In this document: piece by piece, positions 6,215-7,310 of the stretch | Numbering within the stretch: position 1 is the first letter of the stretch | Layout of the letters: every line of letters begins with the position of its first letter | NCBI GenBank assembly: GCA_018700255.1 | Contig: JABISU010000159.1 | Location: 1 to 7,310 of the forward strand | Source of the DNA: Flavobacteriales bacterium | GTDB taxonomy: Bacteria; Bacteroidota; Bacteroidia; Flavobacteriales; UA16 | Reading direction: 5' to 3' | DNA: 7,310 bases | Notes under the pieces: model-generated | The model's input: only the letters and a program-made list of their open reading frames with translations | Told to the model about the DNA's origin: nothing | The model's database searches: none | Position numbers and translations under genes: made by a program

Positions 6215-7290
6215 TAAACCGGAATATTCCAGCCATGTTTATCCTCTCCTGTTCCGAGTCTAACAGAGTCGAGAGCTGATTTAATTTGAGGAGCAACTAC
6301 CCAAGTTGAAATGTCTGGCAAATCGTAATCACCACCTTCAAATCCTATTGTAGAAATCACGGATACTGTAGCCGCAGTACCTAGTCCAAATGCTTCTTGT
6401 AATAATCCTTTTTCTGCTGCATCTTCAAGTTCTGCAACCGAAATCATTCTAGATTCAACGTCAATACCTAAATCTTTCGCCAAGGTAATTGCACTATCTC
6501 TAGTAATACCCGAAAGTACCGTTTCGCTAGTAGATGGAATAATCATCTTTCCATCAACTACGAACGCAGCATTCATAGTACCAATCTCTTCAATATATTT
6601 ATGAGACTGTGCATCAGTCCATAATAACTGATCATAGCCTTCATCTATAGCGAGCTTTGTGGGGAGTAACGCTGCAGCATAGTTTCCTGCGGATTTAGCA
6701 GCTCCAGTACCACCTTTAGAAGCTCTTGTGTAATGTGTTTCAACCTTAACTCTAACGCTCTTATTGTAGTATTGGCCAACTGGACACGTAAAGATTATGA
6801 CTTTATAGCTAAAGCTAGGCCTAACACCAACGTGAGAGTCAGTTGCAAATAGGAATGGTCTTATATAAAGTGACGATTGAGAGCTATAAGGTACCCATGC
6901 TTCATCTAAACTGATGAGTTCAACCAATGCCTGCATAAAGATATCCTCGGGAACTTCAGGCATGCAAATCCTTTTAGCACTGCGATTAAATCTTGCAATA
7001 TTCTCACCTGGTCTGAACATACTGACGCTTCCATCCGGTTGACGGTAAGCCTTCATGCCTTCAAAAACTGCTTGCCCATAATGGAGAGCCATAGTTGAAG
7101 GGCTTAAACTCAAAGGAGCAAAAGGCTCTATACTCCCCCTCTTCCACTCGCCATCAACATAATCCATAACAAACAAGTGATCTGAGAACACCTTTCCAAA
7201 AGCAATATTATCAAAATCGACTTGATCAATAGATGAATTTTGTGATACGTTAATCTCGAAAGTAGAGTCTTTAGTCAACATGATTATCAT
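6214..7290 (-). CDS. ilvE: Branched-chain amino acid aminotransferase (PLP fold type IV)
   Basis: IlvE exchanges the amino group between glutamate and the keto acids of leucine, isoleucine and valine, the last biosynthetic and first catabolic step. At 358 residues it matches the longer type II form related to eukaryotic BCAT rather than the roughly 310-residue E. coli form. Motifs are ALHYGQAVFEGMKAYR (68-83), YIRPFLFAT (142-150), GGTGAAKSAGNYAA (193-206) with the PLP-binding Lys199, YIEEIGTMN (232-240) whose Glu contacts the cofactor ring nitrogen, SGITRDS (260-266) for the PLP phosphate, and EAFGLGTAA (299-307). The start is ATG at 7290; a second in-frame ATG at 7281 (Met4) is also possible. 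Only 20 bp upstream are visible. The minus strand there begins CTTTG, which could be the end of a -7 element, but most of it would be outside the window. It is coupled to msrA. Confidence 0.95.
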   Translation of the reverse strand: MIIMLTKDSTFEINVSQNSSIDQVDFDNIAFGKVFSDHLFVMDYVDGEWKRGSIEPFAPLSLSPSTMALHYGQAVFEGMKAYRQPDGSVSMFRPGENIARFNRSAKRICMPEVPEDIFMQALVELISLDEAWVPYSSQSSLYIRPFLFATDSHVGVRPSFSYKVIIFTCPVGQYYNKSVRVKVETHYTRASKGGTGAAKSAGNYAAALLPTKLAIDEGYDQLLWTDAQSHKYIEEIGTMNAAFVVDGKMIIPSTSETVLSGITRDSAITLAKDLGIDVESRMISVAELEDAAEKGLLQEAFGLGTAATVSVISTIGFEGGDYDLPDISTWVVAPQIKSALDSVRLGTGEDKHGWNIPV

Positions 7291-7310
7291 CTATTTAGTA
7301 GTGTGCAAAG

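Noticed and set aside
7306..7309. TTTG on the minus strand upstream of ilvE as part of a -7 element
   Set aside because: The TAn part would lie outside the window, so the match cannot be tested.

Overview
The window looks like chromosomal DNA from an AT-rich member of the Bacteroidota, most likely a Flavobacteriales relative. Four things suggest this: a transketolase split into two genes, a DUF6913-type gene directly upstream of dapA, starts that mostly lack a Shine-Dalgarno sequence, and TAnnTTTG-like -7 promoter elements. G+C looks to be around 40% by eye and is even across the window. I see no mobile element, tRNA, rRNA, CRISPR array or phage gene, so this reads as core genome with one unusual gene.

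Layout. Bases 1-147 (minus) are the first 49 codons of the GTPase ychF. A 137-bp divergent intergenic region (148-284) holds a likely ychF -7 element and one perfect DnaA-box 9-mer. A tight plus-strand operon follows: transketolase N-terminal subunit (285-1127), an exported von Willebrand factor A (vWA) protein (1131-2585), and transketolase C-terminal subunit (2578-3540). The minus-strand pair DUF6913 gene (4484-5059) and dapA (start at 4482) converges on it. A plus-strand LPP20-like lipoprotein gene (5134-5670) diverges from DUF6913. It in turn converges, with a 7-bp gap, on the minus-strand pair ilvE (6214-7290) and msrA (5678-6214), which are joined by a TAATG stop-start overlap.

How the genes fit together. 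The two transketolase halves should form one ThDP-dependent enzyme of the non-oxidative pentose phosphate pathway. DapA makes the lysine/diaminopimelate precursor. IlvE performs the last step of branched-chain amino acid synthesis. MsrA repairs oxidised methionine. YchF is a translation-associated ATPase/GTPase.

The main oddity is the vWA gene wedged between the two halves of a cytosolic enzyme. It encodes an extracytoplasmic protein with an intact MIDAS metal site and three related C-terminal beta-rich segments. It is separated from tktN by only 3 bp and overlaps tktC by 8 bp, so all three are probably co-transcribed and translationally coupled. This is the best candidate in the window for something undescribed; the rest is ordinary housekeeping sequence.
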